A stretch of 64,000 bases of DNA from Nitratireductor sp. XY-223. Its GTDB lineage: Bacteria > Pseudomonadota > Alphaproteobacteria > Rhizobiales > Rhizobiaceae. Where the stretch lies: contig NZ_SPNT01000002.1 of assembly GCF_004959855.1 (NCBI RefSeq), forward strand, positions 620,001-684,000, read 5' to 3'. Positions 53,073-63,266 of the stretch are shown here, piece after piece (the stretch's first letter is position 1; each line of letters begins with the position of its first letter). The notes under the pieces were generated by a model. The model ran no database searches and was not told the origin of the DNA. It worked only from the letters and a program-made list of their open reading frames with translations. The position numbers were made by a program, and so were the translations under genes.

Positions 53073-53729
53073 CTAGTCATTTTCTGGCGCGAACCGCCAG
53101 ACGGTTGTCCGCTTCACTTCCGAATCCTCGAGCGCACGGGTGACCGGAACCGCGTATACGGCCAGTTCCTCCAGCCGGTCGCGGGGACAGTAGGCACGGC
53201 CCGGGTCGCCGATCAGCACATCGGCGCCGCGCCGGGCAAGCATTTCAAACCAGGGTGTCACCGCCTCCGCCAGGTCGCGGTCGTAGAAGACGTCGCCGGC
53301 GAGCACCACCTGCCAGCCGTCGTCGGTGCCGATGATGTCGTCGCTCCTGGCGGCGATCTGAACGCCATTGTGCGCGGCGTTCATGGCGGTCGCCATGGCC
53401 GACCAGGGATCGATATCGCAGGCCATCACCGCGCCGGCGCCGGCCAGGCGGGCCGCGATCGCCACGAGGCCGGAGCCGCAGGCGAAATCGAGCACGGACT
53501 TGCCGGCAACGAGCCGCGGATGGTCGAGCACGTGGCGCGCAAGGCCCTGGCCGCCGGCCCAGGCGAAGGCCCAGTAGGGCGGCGGCAGGCCGATCGCCTC
53601 CAGGTCTTCCTCGGTCTTTTGCCAGAGCTCATGGGCCTCCGTCGCCAGCCGCAGCTTCAGTTCAGGCACGTGCGGCGGCACTGTCAGGCTGGTGTTCTGC
53701 GCAATGAAGACCTGTGCTTCGGATTTCAT
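53073..53729 (-). CDS. Class I SAM-dependent methyltransferase (ETFB lysine-methyltransferase-like)
   Basis: The product has 218 residues. It has LPPPYWAFAWAGGQGLARHVLDHP, then the SAM loop VLDFACGSGLVAIAARLAGA and VMACDIDPWS. The start of the protein (IAQNTSLTVPPHVPELKLRLATE) and these blocks resemble METTL20/PrmA-like protein lysine methyltransferases. It may methylate electron-transfer flavoprotein or another protein. It heads the leftward block with EVE and YciI genes. Confidence 0.85.
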   Translation of the reverse strand: MKSEAQVFIAQNTSLTVPPHVPELKLRLATEAHELWQKTEEDLEAIGLPPPYWAFAWAGGQGLARHVLDHPRLVAGKSVLDFACGSGLVAIAARLAGAGAVMACDIDPWSAMATAMNAAHNGVQIAARSDDIIGTDDGWQVVLAGDVFYDRDLAEAVTPWFEMLARRGADVLIGDPGRAYCPRDRLEELAVYAVPVTRALEDSEVKRTTVWRFAPEND

Positions 53730-53756
53730 CGATCGGAACGGCGGTACGCGGCCGGG

Positions 53757-54185
53757 TCAGCGGGGCGGCTTGTCGAGGCCCCCCATGCGGCAGATTTCAA
53801 GATATTCGTCCTCGGCCACCGGCTGCACGGACAGCCGCGTGTTGACCACGAGCACCATCTTGGAAAGCGCCGGATTGGCCTTAGCATCCTGCAGGGTCAC
53901 CGGGTTCGGCATGTCGCAGACCGCCTTGACGTCGACGCATTCCCAGCGCTCGTCGTCGGTGGTCGAATCGGGGTGGATCTCCTTGCAGACCTCGACGATG
54001 CCGACGACGGCCTTTCCCTCGTTGGAATGGTAGAAGAAGCCCTTGTCGCCGAGTTTCATGGCACGCATGTTGTTGCGGGCCTGGTAGTTGCGGATTCCGT
54101 CCCACTCCTCGCCGGCCTCGCCCTTGGCCTTCTGCTGTTCCCACGACCAGCTATCGGGCTCCGATTTAAACAGCCAATACGCCAT
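53757..54185 (-). CDS. EVE-domain protein
   Basis: The product has 142 residues. MAYWLFKSEPDSWSW, EWDGIRNYQARNNMRAMKLGDKGFFYHS and LSVQPVAEDEYLEICRMG are typical of the EVE (PUA-like) fold that binds modified bases in RNA or DNA. It starts 3 bases after the YciI stop. As a stand-alone housekeeping form it may bind modified cytosines; the target is not known. Confidence 0.92.
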   Translation of the reverse strand: MAYWLFKSEPDSWSWEQQKAKGEAGEEWDGIRNYQARNNMRAMKLGDKGFFYHSNEGKAVVGIVEVCKEIHPDSTTDDERWECVDVKAVCDMPNPVTLQDAKANPALSKMVLVVNTRLSVQPVAEDEYLEICRMGGLDKPPR

Positions 54186-54188
54186 GCT

Positions 54189-54482
54189 TCATGCTCCAGG
54201 TTTGTTGAAGACCCAGTTGTAGGGCCGGATGTCGACAGCCGCAAACAGGCCCGCCTTGGAATAGGGGTCGTCCGCGGCGATCCTGTGCGCCTCTTCCCGC
54301 GTATCGGCCTCGACGACCACAAGGCTTCCATTGGGTTTTTCGTTTTCGTCGAGAAAGGGGCCGGCGAGTTTCAAAACGCCGCTTTCGTTCAAAGCGTTCA
54401 GATAGCTGACATGGTCGGGCCGGATCTCCATCCTGAGATCGAGGCTGTCCGGTTTGTCTGTGCAGATGAGTGCAAAAAGCAT
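54189..54482 (-). CDS. YciI family protein
   Basis: The product has 97 residues from ATG 54482 (an in-frame start at 54512 is possible). MLFALICTDKPDSLDLRMEIRPDHVSYL and GPFLDENEKPNGSLVVVEA, then DDPYSKAGLFAAVDIRPYNWVF, form the ferredoxin-like YciI fold with a conserved His-Asp pair. The role of the family is unclear. It is in one block with gpsA and the EVE gene. Confidence 0.92.
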   Translation of the reverse strand: MLFALICTDKPDSLDLRMEIRPDHVSYLNALNESGVLKLAGPFLDENEKPNGSLVVVEADTREEAHRIAADDPYSKAGLFAAVDIRPYNWVFNKPGA

Positions 54483-54508
54483 GGGCGGTCCTTTGTCGCG
54501 TCTGGTCC

Positions 54509-55504
54509 TCATTCCGATTTCAACGGCCGGGTCATCAGGTTCCCGACCGCTTCATCGATGCCGATCTCGCCGCGCAAAATGGCGGCGACCTCCTGTGTTA
54601 TCGGCATGTCGATCTGTCTTTCGCTGCTGATCCCGGCAGCCACCGTGGCCGTGTAGGCGCCTTCCGAGAGCGGCGCGCCCGGCGCCATCAGTTCATCGGC
54701 CCGGCGGCCCTTGCCGAGCGCGATACCGAAGCGCAGGTTGCGCGACTGGTGACTTGTCGCCGTGAGCACCAGGTCGCCAAGGCCGGAAAGACCGGAGACG
54801 GTGCGGGCACGGCCGCCATGGGCCGCCGAGAACCGCATGAGTTCCGCAAGGCCGCGGGCGATCAGCGCCGCACGGGCCGAGTCGCCAAGCCCCCTGCCCT
54901 CGACGATGCCGCAGGCAATCGCCAGGACGTTCTTCAGCGCGCCGCCGGTCTGCACGCCGAATAGATCGTCGGAGGCATAGAGCCGGAACATATTGCCGGA
55001 CAACCGCCGCACCAGGGCCTCGGCGGTTGCCTTGCGGGCACTGGCAAGGGTCATGGCCGTCGGCAGCGCATTGGCGATATCGGCGGCAAAACCCGGTCCG
55101 GACAGGACCGCGACCGGGTTTTCCGGTGTTTCCTCGCCAAGAACGTCGGCAAGGAAGGCGCCGCTCTCGCGCTCGATCCCCTTGGCGCAGATGATGAGAT
55201 GCGCCCTTTCCGGGATGCTGTCGCGATAGGTCCTGGCGGCGGTCCGCAGTGCCTGCGCCGGCACGGCCATGAGAATGACATCGGCCGTCTTCAGCCGCGC
55301 CTCGTCGGCGGTGGCGACAAGGCCGTCGGGCAGTGTCACGCCGGGAAGCGACGGCGCGTTGATCCGCCGGCTCTGCGCCTCCAGCATGCGATCGCGATCG
55401 CGGCCGAAAAGGACAACCGGCTCGCCGCGCCGGGCGACGACCGTGGCGAGCGCCGTTCCGAATGCGCCGGCGCCGAGGACGGCGGTTTTGATATTGTCGC
55501 TCAT
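54509..55504 (-). CDS. gpsA: Glycerol-3-phosphate dehydrogenase [NAD(P)+]
   Basis: The product has 331 residues: Rossmann start [20 protein letters not shown], later [33 protein letters not shown] with the catalytic lysine (ALKNV). It makes sn-glycerol 3-phosphate for phospholipids. The start overlaps the tsaD stop by 4 bases (ATGA), so tsaD, gpsA, yciI and EVE form one transcription unit, as in many alphaproteobacteria. Confidence 0.96.
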   Translation of the reverse strand: MSDNIKTAVLGAGAFGTALATVVARRGEPVVLFGRDRDRMLEAQSRRINAPSLPGVTLPDGLVATADEARLKTADVILMAVPAQALRTAARTYRDSIPERAHLIICAKGIERESGAFLADVLGEETPENPVAVLSGPGFAADIANALPTAMTLASARKATAEALVRRLSGNMFRLYASDDLFGVQTGGALKNVLAIACGIVEGRGLGDSARAALIARGLAELMRFSAAHGGRARTVSGLSGLGDLVLTATSHQSRNLRFGIALGKGRRADELMAPGAPLSEGAYTATVAAGISSERQIDMPITQEVAAILRGEIGIDEAVGNLMTRPLKSE

Positions 55505-56598
55505 GCCTTGGCCCCCCGCTTGCCGTGGCCGACCCGGGCAACCGCGTTCTCATCGAGCGGCCAGCGCGAACGCGGCGCGACATCCAGCCGGTCGCCGCCG
55601 ATCCCCCGCGCCATGCGTTCGGCACCGGCCCAGGCGATCATCGCACCGTTGTCGGTGCACAGCTGCAACGGCGGTGCGACGAAACGGAAACCGCGTTCGC
55701 CGCACAGATCCTTCAGGCAGGCACGGATGGCGCTGTTGGCGGCGACGCCGCCGGCGACGACAAGCGGCGGGTCGGCGCGTTCGCCGCCGTAGATGCCGGC
55801 GAAGCGGTCGAGGCTGCGCCCGACGCGTTCCCGCAATGTGGCGGTGATGGCACCCTGGAAGGACGCGCAGATATCGGCGATGTCCTTATCGCTCAACGGC
55901 GCGATTTCCTGCGCGGCCTGGCGCACGGCCGTTTTCAGCCCGGAAAAGGAAAAATCCAGGCGCTTCTCGCCGCGCAGCGGTGTCGGAAGGTCAAACCGGG
56001 TCGCATCGCCCCGCGCCGCCGCTCGTTCCACTTCCGGTCCGCCCGGATAGGGAAGGCCGAGCAGTTTCGCCGTCTTGTCGAAGGCCTCGCCGAGCGCGTC
56101 GTCGATGGTCGTTCCCCAGCGCTGGTAGTCGCCGACGCCGCGCACGAGGATCATCTGGGTGTGGCCGCCGGAAACGAGCAAAAGCAGGTATGGAAACTCC
56201 AACCCGTCCGTCAGCCGTGCGGTCAGGGCATGACCCTCCAGATGGTTGATGGCGTAAAGCGGTTTCGCACCCGCCGCGGCGAGCGCCTTTGCGGTCATCA
56301 GTCCGACGATCAGGCCGCCGATCAGCCCGGGGCCGGCGGTTGCGGCAATGGCGTCAAGGTCGCCGAGTTCGACGCCGGCGTCGCCCAGCGCCTTTTCGAC
56401 AAGGCCGTCGAGCCGCTCGACATGGGCACGGGCCGCGATTTCCGGAACCACGCCGCCATAGGCCGCGTGTTCGTCGAGCTGGCTGAAGACGATGTCCGAC
56501 AGGATTTCGCCGCTGCCGTCGCCATGGCGGCGCACCACGGCCGCGGCGGTTTCGTCGCAGCTTGTCTCGATACCGAGAATACAGGTTGCAGTGTCCAT
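55501..56598 (-). CDS. tsaD: tRNA N6-adenosine threonylcarbamoyltransferase
   Basis: The product has 365 residues. [16 protein letters not shown] at the N-terminus, the metal-binding [12 protein letters not shown] (HxExH), and [15 protein letters not shown] are typical. With TsaB, TsaC and TsaE it builds the t6A modification at position 37 of ANN-reading tRNAs. It is divergent from hemC with a 71-base gap. Confidence 0.97.
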   Translation of the reverse strand: MDTATCILGIETSCDETAAAVVRRHGDGSGEILSDIVFSQLDEHAAYGGVVPEIAARAHVERLDGLVEKALGDAGVELGDLDAIAATAGPGLIGGLIVGLMTAKALAAAGAKPLYAINHLEGHALTARLTDGLEFPYLLLLVSGGHTQMILVRGVGDYQRWGTTIDDALGEAFDKTAKLLGLPYPGGPEVERAAARGDATRFDLPTPLRGEKRLDFSFSGLKTAVRQAAQEIAPLSDKDIADICASFQGAITATLRERVGRSLDRFAGIYGGERADPPLVVAGGVAANSAIRACLKDLCGERGFRFVAPPLQLCTDNGAMIAWAGAERMARGIGGDRLDVAPRSRWPLDENAVARVGHGKRGAKA

Positions 56599-56669
56599 GG
56601 CCCTATCGGTGATTGCGGAACGCGAAAATCCTGTTTACCTGTGCCTCTGGTAATAACGGAACCCGTCGG

Positions 56670-57599
56670 ATGCAAACAAAACCTTTCCGTATCGGCACGC
56701 GCGGAAGCCCGCTGGCGCTGGCGCAGGCTGAAGAAACGCGCGACCGCCTGATCAAAGCGCACGGGTTGCCGCCCGAGGCCTTCGAGATCGCGGTGATCTC
56801 GACGAAGGGCGACCGTATCACCGACCGGCCGCTTGCCGAAATCGGCGGCAAGGGCCTCTTTACCGAGGAAATCGAGGCGCAGCTTTCGGACGGGCGCATC
56901 GATATCGCCGTGCATTCCTCCAAGGACATGCCGACCGTGCTTCCGAAGGGCCTTTATCTTTCGGCCTTCCTGCCGCGCGAAGACGTTCGCGACGCCTTTA
57001 TCGGCCGCGAAGCGCGCAGGATCGCCGATCTGCCGCAGGGCGCCACGGTGGGCACGTCGTCGCTGCGGCGGCAGGCGCTGGTGCGCCGGGCGCGGCCCGA
57101 TCTCAACGTCGTGCCGTTTCGCGGCAACGTGCAAACGCGCATGCGTAAACTCGAGGAAGGCATCGTCGACGGTACGCTGCTGGCGATGGCCGGCCTCAAG
57201 CGGCTCGGACTGCAAGACAATGCGACCGACGTCATGGCAGTGGACGATTTTTTGCCGGCGCTCGGACAGGGTGCGATCTGCGTTGAAAGCCGCACGGACG
57301 ATACCGAAACCGACCGGCTGCTCGCACCGGTCAATGACGATGCGACACGAACGGCACTTCACTGCGAGCGGGCGTTCCTTGCGGCGCTGGACGGGTCATG
57401 CCGCACACCGATCGCCGGGCTGGCGACGGTCACCGGCGATACGCTGGCCTTTTCCGGGATGATCCTGTCGCCGGACGGGACAGCGAGTTTTTCGGTCTCC
57501 CGAAATGGCACGCCGGCCGAAGCGGCCGACCTCGGCCGGGATGCCGGTGAAGCGGTGCGCGCCGATGCCGGGCCGGACTTTTTCGAAAGCTGGTCCTGA
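56670..57599 (+). CDS. hemC: Hydroxymethylbilane synthase
   Basis: The product has 309 residues from ATG 56670; the upstream ATG 56613 would add 19 residues inside the divergent promoter. [32 protein letters not shown], and the cofactor-bearing cysteine C244 in GSCRTPIAG are all present. It links four porphobilinogens into the linear tetrapyrrole. It is first of the hemC-hemD-mitofilin-hemY operon. Confidence 0.97.
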   Translation: MQTKPFRIGTRGSPLALAQAEETRDRLIKAHGLPPEAFEIAVISTKGDRITDRPLAEIGGKGLFTEEIEAQLSDGRIDIAVHSSKDMPTVLPKGLYLSAFLPREDVRDAFIGREARRIADLPQGATVGTSSLRRQALVRRARPDLNVVPFRGNVQTRMRKLEEGIVDGTLLAMAGLKRLGLQDNATDVMAVDDFLPALGQGAICVESRTDDTETDRLLAPVNDDATRTALHCERAFLAALDGSCRTPIAGLATVTGDTLAFSGMILSPDGTASFSVSRNGTPAEAADLGRDAGEAVRADAGPDFFESWS

Positions 57600-57602
57600 T
57601 CC

Positions 57603-58355
57603 ATGCGCGTGCTCGTCACCAGGCCGGAGCCGGGCGCTTCGAATACGGCGGACGTGCTGCGCGCCCGCGGCCTCGAACCGATGCTGATGCCGCTGACCCG
57701 TACCGTCGAACTGACACCGGGCAAATCCGACCTCTCGGCCGCACGGTCCGCTGCCTATGCGGTGACCAGCGCCAATGCCGTGCGGGCATGGCAGTCACTC
57801 GGCATCGACGAGGACAGTCTCGGCCATCCGGTCTACGCGGTGGGTGAACGCACGGGCGCCATGGCGGCGCAGGCCGGATTCAAGGATGTGCGGACCGGCG
57901 ACGGCGACGGCGCGCAACTCGCCGAAAAGATCCTGTCCGATATCGGAAACGGGGCCTTGTCTGTGACCGAGCGGGCGCCGCTCGTCTACGTGGCCGGCAA
58001 GCTGCGCCACGGGCAGTTCGAATCCGTGCTCGATCGCGAAAGCGTACCGTTGAGAACGGTCGAGACCTATGAAATCGTGCAAATAAGTTATTCAACTGAC
58101 TTTATTGAGGCGCTTTTCCAGGACGATCCGCCGCGCGTGGTTTTGTTCTACTCCGCGGTCGCGGCAGGACGTTTCTTTCATGTACTGAACACCACCTTAA
58201 ATCTTAATGTATTGAATAATTGCACTTTTTTCTGCCTCAGCAAAAATGTTGCCGAGGAAATACCCGTTGAATTTGAGGAAAGGGCCGCTGTCGCTGCGGT
58301 GCCGGACGAGGCGCATCTGATGGCTCTGTTCGATGATTGCGACATTCAGTTGTAA
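57603..58355 (+). CDS. hemD: Uroporphyrinogen-III synthase
   Basis: The product has 250 residues; VTRPEPGASNTADVLRARGLEP begins the typical two-lobed fold, and AVGERTGAMAAQAGF and VVLFYSAVAAGRFF are family blocks. It starts 4 bases after hemC. The C-terminal part (58080-58260) is clearly AT-richer than the rest, with codons such as AAT, TTA and ATA that are rare around it; the frame is intact. Confidence 0.88.
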   Translation: MRVLVTRPEPGASNTADVLRARGLEPMLMPLTRTVELTPGKSDLSAARSAAYAVTSANAVRAWQSLGIDEDSLGHPVYAVGERTGAMAAQAGFKDVRTGDGDGAQLAEKILSDIGNGALSVTERAPLVYVAGKLRHGQFESVLDRESVPLRTVETYEIVQISYSTDFIEALFQDDPPRVVLFYSAVAAGRFFHVLNTTLNLNVLNNCTFFCLSKNVAEEIPVEFEERAAVAAVPDEAHLMALFDDCDIQL

Positions 58356-58463
58356 AAAATCGCCGGTGCGTCCCTTCCATCCATTATGCACCGCAACTAA
58401 GTTCTGAAGCGACAGCCCGTCGTCCCATCAACCGCACAGTCAGACTTCCTGAGAGGCTTTTTC

Positions 58464-60011
58464 ATGGCACAGGGCAGCAAGCCACGTCATTCGCGCAGCA
58501 CCCGCAAACCGGTCACCATCGATCTTGAGCCCGAGGCCGTCAAAAAGGAGGATGCCGCGGCGACCGACGACAAGAAAACTTCGGCCGCAAGCAAGTCAGC
58601 GGCGGCGAAGAAGTCCGGGGCCGTACCGAAGACCGGCGCGAAGACCGCCAAGACCGCAGGCGAAAAGACGACGGACGAGCCGACCCCCGAATTCGGCAGG
58701 GCCGAAAAGGTAACCGCCCAGGCCGAAAGGGCGGCGAAGGCCATGTCGGGCGCCACGGCGTCAGCCGGCAAGGCGGCCAAGGCCGAACCCGCCAAGGCGG
58801 CAAAGAAGGCAGACGCATCGAAGGAACCGGCCAAGAAGCCGACCGCGGGGGCCAAGCCGGCCGGAGCAGCCGCCGGACAACGCAAGGAAGAGGCGAAGGC
58901 ATCGGCGGGCGGCGGATTTCGCACCGTTGCCGCCGGCCTTGCAGGCGGTGTGGTTGCCATAGCGCTCTATGCAGGTCTGCAATGGGGCGGCATCCTGCCT
59001 GCGCCTGGCGGAGGCGGATCGTCGGGCAGTGGCCTTTCCGGTGAGATCGAGGCCCTCAAATCCTCCGTCGCGGCGCTGGAAAAACAGGCCGCGGACGGCA
59101 CCGGGTCGCTCGGCAAGGACATCGAAGACCGGATCAGCGCGCTGGAGTCCGGTTCCGGCGGCGGCGACGGCTCGGCGGTGAAGGCGCTGGAGACGCAGGT
59201 CTCGTCGCTCGCCTCGAAAATCGAATCGCTCGGCGGCCAGGACGGAGCCCAGTCCGAGGTCGCGCAGAAGTTGGCGTCGATCGAAAGCGCTCAGTCGCAG
59301 CAGCAGACCGGCCTGCAGACCCTGCAGCAGTCGCTGACCGGCCTGACCGGCAGGATCAGTTCGGACGAAGCAAAGCAGAACGAAGCAATGCAGGCGCTCG
59401 ACACGCGGTTGGCATCGATCGAGAAATCGCTCTCCGCGCCACGCGAGGACATCAAGGTGGCGCGGGCGCTGGCGGCCGCCAACTTGAAGGCGGCGATCGA
59501 CCGAGGCGGTTCGTTCATGGCCGAGCTCGAGGCTTTTGCCAGCGTCGACGGCGACAGCCCGGCGATCGAACAGCTGCGCACCTTCGCGGCGCGCGGCATC
59601 CCCTCGCGCGCAACGCTGCAGAATGAATTTCCGTCGGTCGCCAACACGATCATCAACACCGCCTCGGGGGCCGATTCGGACAGCGGCTGGGTCGACCGGC
59701 TGATGCACAGCGCCACGTCGATCGTCAGCGTGCGCCCGGTCGGCGATGTCACCGGAGACAGCGTCGAGGCCATCGTCGCGCGTATGGAAACCAAGCTCAA
59801 CAACGGCGACCTGCAGGGAGCGGTCGATGAGTGGAAGACGCTGCCGGAGGCATCACAGCAGGCATCGGCGGCTTATGAGAAAGACCTCGAGGCGCGCATC
59901 CTCGTCGAAAAAATTGTATCCGGCACGGTGAATGCGGCGCTGCCGACCGAATCGGCGGCGCCGGCCTCTGATTCCACCGATGCGACACAGTCCGGGGGCC
60001 AATCCGAATGA
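58464..60011 (+). CDS. Mitofilin/Mic60-like inner-membrane protein (COG4223)
   Basis: The product has 515 residues. The N-terminal ~150 residues are Lys, Ala and Glu rich and disordered. One membrane helix (FRTVAAGLAGGVVAIALYAGL, near 152-172) is followed by a Gly/Ser linker, a coiled coil (~190-330, IEALKSSVAALEKQAADG and repeated), and a C-terminal mitofilin-like helical domain (GDVTGDSVEAIVARMETKLNNGDLQGAVDEW). Alphaproteobacterial Mic60 shapes intracytoplasmic and inner membranes. It is fixed between hemD and hemY, with a 4-base overlap to hemY. Confidence 0.88.
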   Translation: MAQGSKPRHSRSTRKPVTIDLEPEAVKKEDAAATDDKKTSAASKSAAAKKSGAVPKTGAKTAKTAGEKTTDEPTPEFGRAEKVTAQAERAAKAMSGATASAGKAAKAEPAKAAKKADASKEPAKKPTAGAKPAGAAAGQRKEEAKASAGGGFRTVAAGLAGGVVAIALYAGLQWGGILPAPGGGGSSGSGLSGEIEALKSSVAALEKQAADGTGSLGKDIEDRISALESGSGGGDGSAVKALETQVSSLASKIESLGGQDGAQSEVAQKLASIESAQSQQQTGLQTLQQSLTGLTGRISSDEAKQNEAMQALDTRLASIEKSLSAPREDIKVARALAAANLKAAIDRGGSFMAELEAFASVDGDSPAIEQLRTFAARGIPSRATLQNEFPSVANTIINTASGADSDSGWVDRLMHSATSIVSVRPVGDVTGDSVEAIVARMETKLNNGDLQGAVDEWKTLPEASQQASAAYEKDLEARILVEKIVSGTVNAALPTESAAPASDSTDATQSGGQSE

Positions 60012-61909
60012 TCCGCCTGTTCATCTACATCGCCATTGTCCTGGTGCTCGGCTTCGGCTTCGCGTGGCTCGCCGACCGTCCCGGCGACCTGGTCATCACC
60101 TGGCAGGGCCAGCGCATCGAGATGTCCCTGATGGTCGCGGTGACGGCGATCGTCGTCCTGGTAGCGGTCATCATGATCGGCTGGTGGCTGCTGCGCAGCA
60201 TCATCGCGTCGCCGCACCTGGTTTCGCGCTACTTCCGCGCCCGCAAGCGCGACCGCGGCTACCAGGCGCTTTCGACGGGGCTGATCGCCGCCGGCGCCGG
60301 CGACGCGGCGACGGCCCGCAAGATGACCCAGCGGACGATGGGGCTGCTGAGTTCCGACCAGGAACCGCTCATCCATGTCCTCGACGCGCAGACGGCGCTG
60401 ATCGAAGGCAAGAACGACGCGGCGCGCACCAAATTCGAGGCGATGGTCGAGGACCCGGAAACCCGTGAGTACGGTCTGCGCGGCCTCTATCTCGAGGCAC
60501 GCCGGCTGGGCGCGAACGAGGCGGCCCGCCACTACGCCGAAGAAGCGGCGGAGAAGGCGCCGCACCTGCCCTGGGCTGCGGAGGCGGCGCTGGGATTCCG
60601 TTCCGCGGAGGGCGCCTGGGACGATGCCATCCGGCTTCTGGAGAAACAGAGGGTCGCCCGTGTCCTCGACAAGGCCGGCGCCGACCGGAAAAAGGCGGTG
60701 CTGCTGACCGCCAGGGCGATGGACAAGCTCGAACAGGGCGATGTCGCCGGCGCGCGGACCGACGGCGTTGAAGCCAACCGGCTGGCGCCCGACCTGGTGC
60801 CCGCGGCCCTCATCGCCGCACAGGCGCTCTACCGGGAAAACAGCCTGCGCAAGGGCTCGCGTATCCTTGAGAAGATCTGGCGGAACGATCCGCACCCCGA
60901 TGTCGCGGAGACCTATATCCGGGCGCGGCCGGGCGATTCCACGCATGACCGCCTGAAACGGGCGCAGAAGCTGGAAAGCCTCAAGCGCAATCACGTCGAG
61001 TCGCTCTATGCGGTGGCGCGGGCGGCGCTCGACGCGCAGGAATTCAAACTGGCGCGGGAAAAGGCGGAAGCCGCGGTGCGGGTGCGCGCCAGCGAGGGCA
61101 TCTTCCTGCTGCTCGCCGATATCGAGGAAGCCGATACCGGCGACCAGGGACGGGTGCGCCACTGGCTCGCCCAGGCAGTCCGGGCGCCGCGCGATGCGGC
61201 GTGGACCGCGGACGGCTTCGTCGCCGAACATTGGGCGCCGGTCTCGCCGGTCACCGGAAGGCTGGACGCATTCGAGTGGAAGGTGCCGGTCGAGCAGATC
61301 GCCGGCCCGGTGGAGGATGGCGATGCGTCGCGTAACGATGCGGAGCAGGCGCTGAAGTCGCTGCCGCCCGTCGCCGTACACGTGAAGGAACAGCCGGACG
61401 AGCCGGCCGTGGCGGAGCCGGTCATCGATGTCGAACCGGCGCCGGCGTCACAAGAGGAGCCGGCGAAGGACGTTGGCGGGACGCAAGTCCGCGAGGTGTC
61501 GGAGACGCCGGAACCGCCCGCCCAGGAACCGGCAGCCGATACTCAGGAAGAGCCGAAGAAAGCCGAACCTGAAATCATCGACGCGGAGGTGATCGAGACG
61601 ACGGAGGCTAAATCGCCGGACATTGCGGACGAGCCTTCCGAACCGGAAGCGCCTAAGGACGAGCCGGAACCGGCGCCGCAGCCCGCCGCCGAGACAAACG
61701 GCAGGGGCGAGGAAATCGAAAGCGTCAAAAAGGAAGCGGCCGTCGAAAAGGCGGCAAGCAAGGGCGAAACCCATATCGTCACGGATGCCGTCGGCATGGA
61801 CAAGGACAAGGCCCGCGAGGCGGCATTCCTCGCCAAGCCGCCGGACGATCCCGGTGTCAAGGAGGATGCCGCGGAAGAGGAGCCGAAATCCCGTTTCCGC
61901 CTGTTCTGA
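60008..61909 (+). CDS. hemY: HemY-type TPR membrane protein with long acidic tail
   Basis: The product has 633 residues. Two N-terminal helices (about 3-20 and 40-62), with WLADRPGDLVITWQGQRIEMS between them, are the HemY_N signature. TPR-like repeats run to about 400. Residues ~450-633 are a disordered tail rich in Glu, Pro and Ala ending DAAEEEPKSRFRLF. This is the TPR protein of alpha- and gammaproteobacteria, not the Bacillus oxidase of the same name; it may organise late haem-synthesis steps. Confidence 0.9.
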   Translation: MIRLFIYIAIVLVLGFGFAWLADRPGDLVITWQGQRIEMSLMVAVTAIVVLVAVIMIGWWLLRSIIASPHLVSRYFRARKRDRGYQALSTGLIAAGAGDAATARKMTQRTMGLLSSDQEPLIHVLDAQTALIEGKNDAARTKFEAMVEDPETREYGLRGLYLEARRLGANEAARHYAEEAAEKAPHLPWAAEAALGFRSAEGAWDDAIRLLEKQRVARVLDKAGADRKKAVLLTARAMDKLEQGDVAGARTDGVEANRLAPDLVPAALIAAQALYRENSLRKGSRILEKIWRNDPHPDVAETYIRARPGDSTHDRLKRAQKLESLKRNHVESLYAVARAALDAQEFKLAREKAEAAVRVRASEGIFLLLADIEEADTGDQGRVRHWLAQAVRAPRDAAWTADGFVAEHWAPVSPVTGRLDAFEWKVPVEQIAGPVEDGDASRNDAEQALKSLPPVAVHVKEQPDEPAVAEPVIDVEPAPASQEEPAKDVGGTQVREVSETPEPPAQEPAADTQEEPKKAEPEIIDAEVIETTEAKSPDIADEPSEPEAPKDEPEPAPQPAAETNGRGEEIESVKKEAAVEKAASKGETHIVTDAVGMDKDKAREAAFLAKPPDDPGVKEDAAEEEPKSRFRLF

Positions 61910-62031
61910 TCAAGCCGCACAAATGCGAAAACCCGATTGCAGCGGACATTTTGCATGCGAACCGCAGCAATGGTATTTGCTTGCAAGGCGGCGGCCGCTA
62001 TCTACATTAGCCGCGTAAGCAGGACCAAGGC

Positions 62032-62499
62032 ATGTTTGACCAGCTGCAGAAATTCATTCAGTCACTCGGCGGCGAGGACCGGCCCGAGCTGGCGCGCGAC
62101 GACCCGCGCGTCGCCGCGGCGGCGCTGTTCTTCCATGTCATCGATGCCGACGGCGTTTCCGAACCGGTCGAGCGGGAGAAGCTGCGGCAGCTCCTCGAGC
62201 AGCAATACGGCGTGCACAAGGACGAGCTGCAGAAACTGGTCGACGCAGGCAAGCAGGCCGAGGACGAGTCGGTCGATTTCTATGCCTTCACCAGCGTCCT
62301 GAAGCGTTCGCTCGATGCCGAGCAGCGGGTCGATTTCATCGAACTGTTGTGGGAGCTCGTCTATGCGGACGGCGTGCGCCACGAGCTCGAGGACAATGTG
62401 GTGTGGCGTGTCGCCGAATTGCTGGGCGTTTCGGACCGCGACCGCGTCCTGATGCGCCAACGGGTCGCCGCACGTCTCGGCTCCGGGGACGACGCCTGA
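62032..62499 (+). CDS. TerB-family protein
   Basis: The product has 155 residues, all helical, of the TerB/YjiA-like form: AAAALFFHVIDADGVSEPVEREKLRQLLEQQYG and WELVYADGVRHELEDNVVWRVAELLGVSDRDRVLMRQ. The repeated DADG and YADG motifs are probable metal-binding acidic sites. The name comes from tellurite resistance, but such single genes usually have an unknown household role. Its TGA shares a base with the ATG of the next gene (TGATG). Confidence 0.9.
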   Translation: MFDQLQKFIQSLGGEDRPELARDDPRVAAAALFFHVIDADGVSEPVEREKLRQLLEQQYGVHKDELQKLVDAGKQAEDESVDFYAFTSVLKRSLDAEQRVDFIELLWELVYADGVRHELEDNVVWRVAELLGVSDRDRVLMRQRVAARLGSGDDA

Positions 62500-63266
62500 T
62501 GCTGTACGACCCGGGAACCAAGGAAAAAGGCCCGAACCGCATACTCATTGTCCTGCATCAGGAGGGATCGAGCCCCGGCCGGGTCGGACAGATGCTGCAA
62601 ATGGCCGGGTTCGAGCTGGACATCCGCCGTCATGCGCTTGGCGAGCCCTTGCCGGAAACCCTGGCCGAACATGCCGGTGCGGTGGTGTTCGGCGGACCCA
62701 TGAGCGCCAATGACGAGGACGATTTCGTGCGCAACGAGATCGACTGGCATGCGGTTCCGCTGGCCGAGAACAAGCCCTATCTGGGCATTTGCCTCGGTGC
62801 CCAGATGCTGGTGCGCCATCTCGGCGGTACTGTCGGGGGTCATCCGGACGGATTGACGGAAATCGGCTGGTATCCGCTGCGGCCGACACCGGCCGGTTCA
62901 GCGCTGATGGCGTGGCCGGACGTGGTCTACCATTTTCATCGCGAGGGCTTCAGCCTGCCGCAAGGCGCCGAACGGCTGGCGACAGCCGATCATTACGAGA
63001 ACCAGGCGTTCCGCTACGGCGAAAACGCCTGGGGCATCCAGTTCCACGCCGAGCTGACACAGGTGATGATGCAGAGATGGGTGGTGCGCGGCGCCCACCG
63101 TTTCGTGCTGCCCGGCGCGCAGACGGGACGCGATCACCTGCAGGGGCGCCTCGTCCACGACACGAGGCTGCGATACTGGCTGGCCGGTTTCCTTGAGCTG
63201 GTCTTCGGACGGGAGATTCCGGGCGAGACGAGCCGGCCCGAAGTCGCGGCACTAAGCGGTTTGTGA
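62499..63266 (+). CDS. Class I glutamine amidotransferase-like protein
   Basis: The product has 255 residues from ATG 62499, coupled to TerB by TGATG; the frame further upstream overlaps TerB and is not used. The triad is complete: nucleophile C98 in LGICLGAQ, and His plus Glu in WGIQFHAELT. No synthase domain is attached, so it resembles the stand-alone GMP-synthase-like amidotransferases that cut gamma-glutamyl bonds. It overlaps the convergent MFS gene by 15 bases. Confidence 0.9.
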   Translation: MLYDPGTKEKGPNRILIVLHQEGSSPGRVGQMLQMAGFELDIRRHALGEPLPETLAEHAGAVVFGGPMSANDEDDFVRNEIDWHAVPLAENKPYLGICLGAQMLVRHLGGTVGGHPDGLTEIGWYPLRPTPAGSALMAWPDVVYHFHREGFSLPQGAERLATADHYENQAFRYGENAWGIQFHAELTQVMMQRWVVRGAHRFVLPGAQTGRDHLQGRLVHDTRLRYWLAGFLELVFGREIPGETSRPEVAALSGL

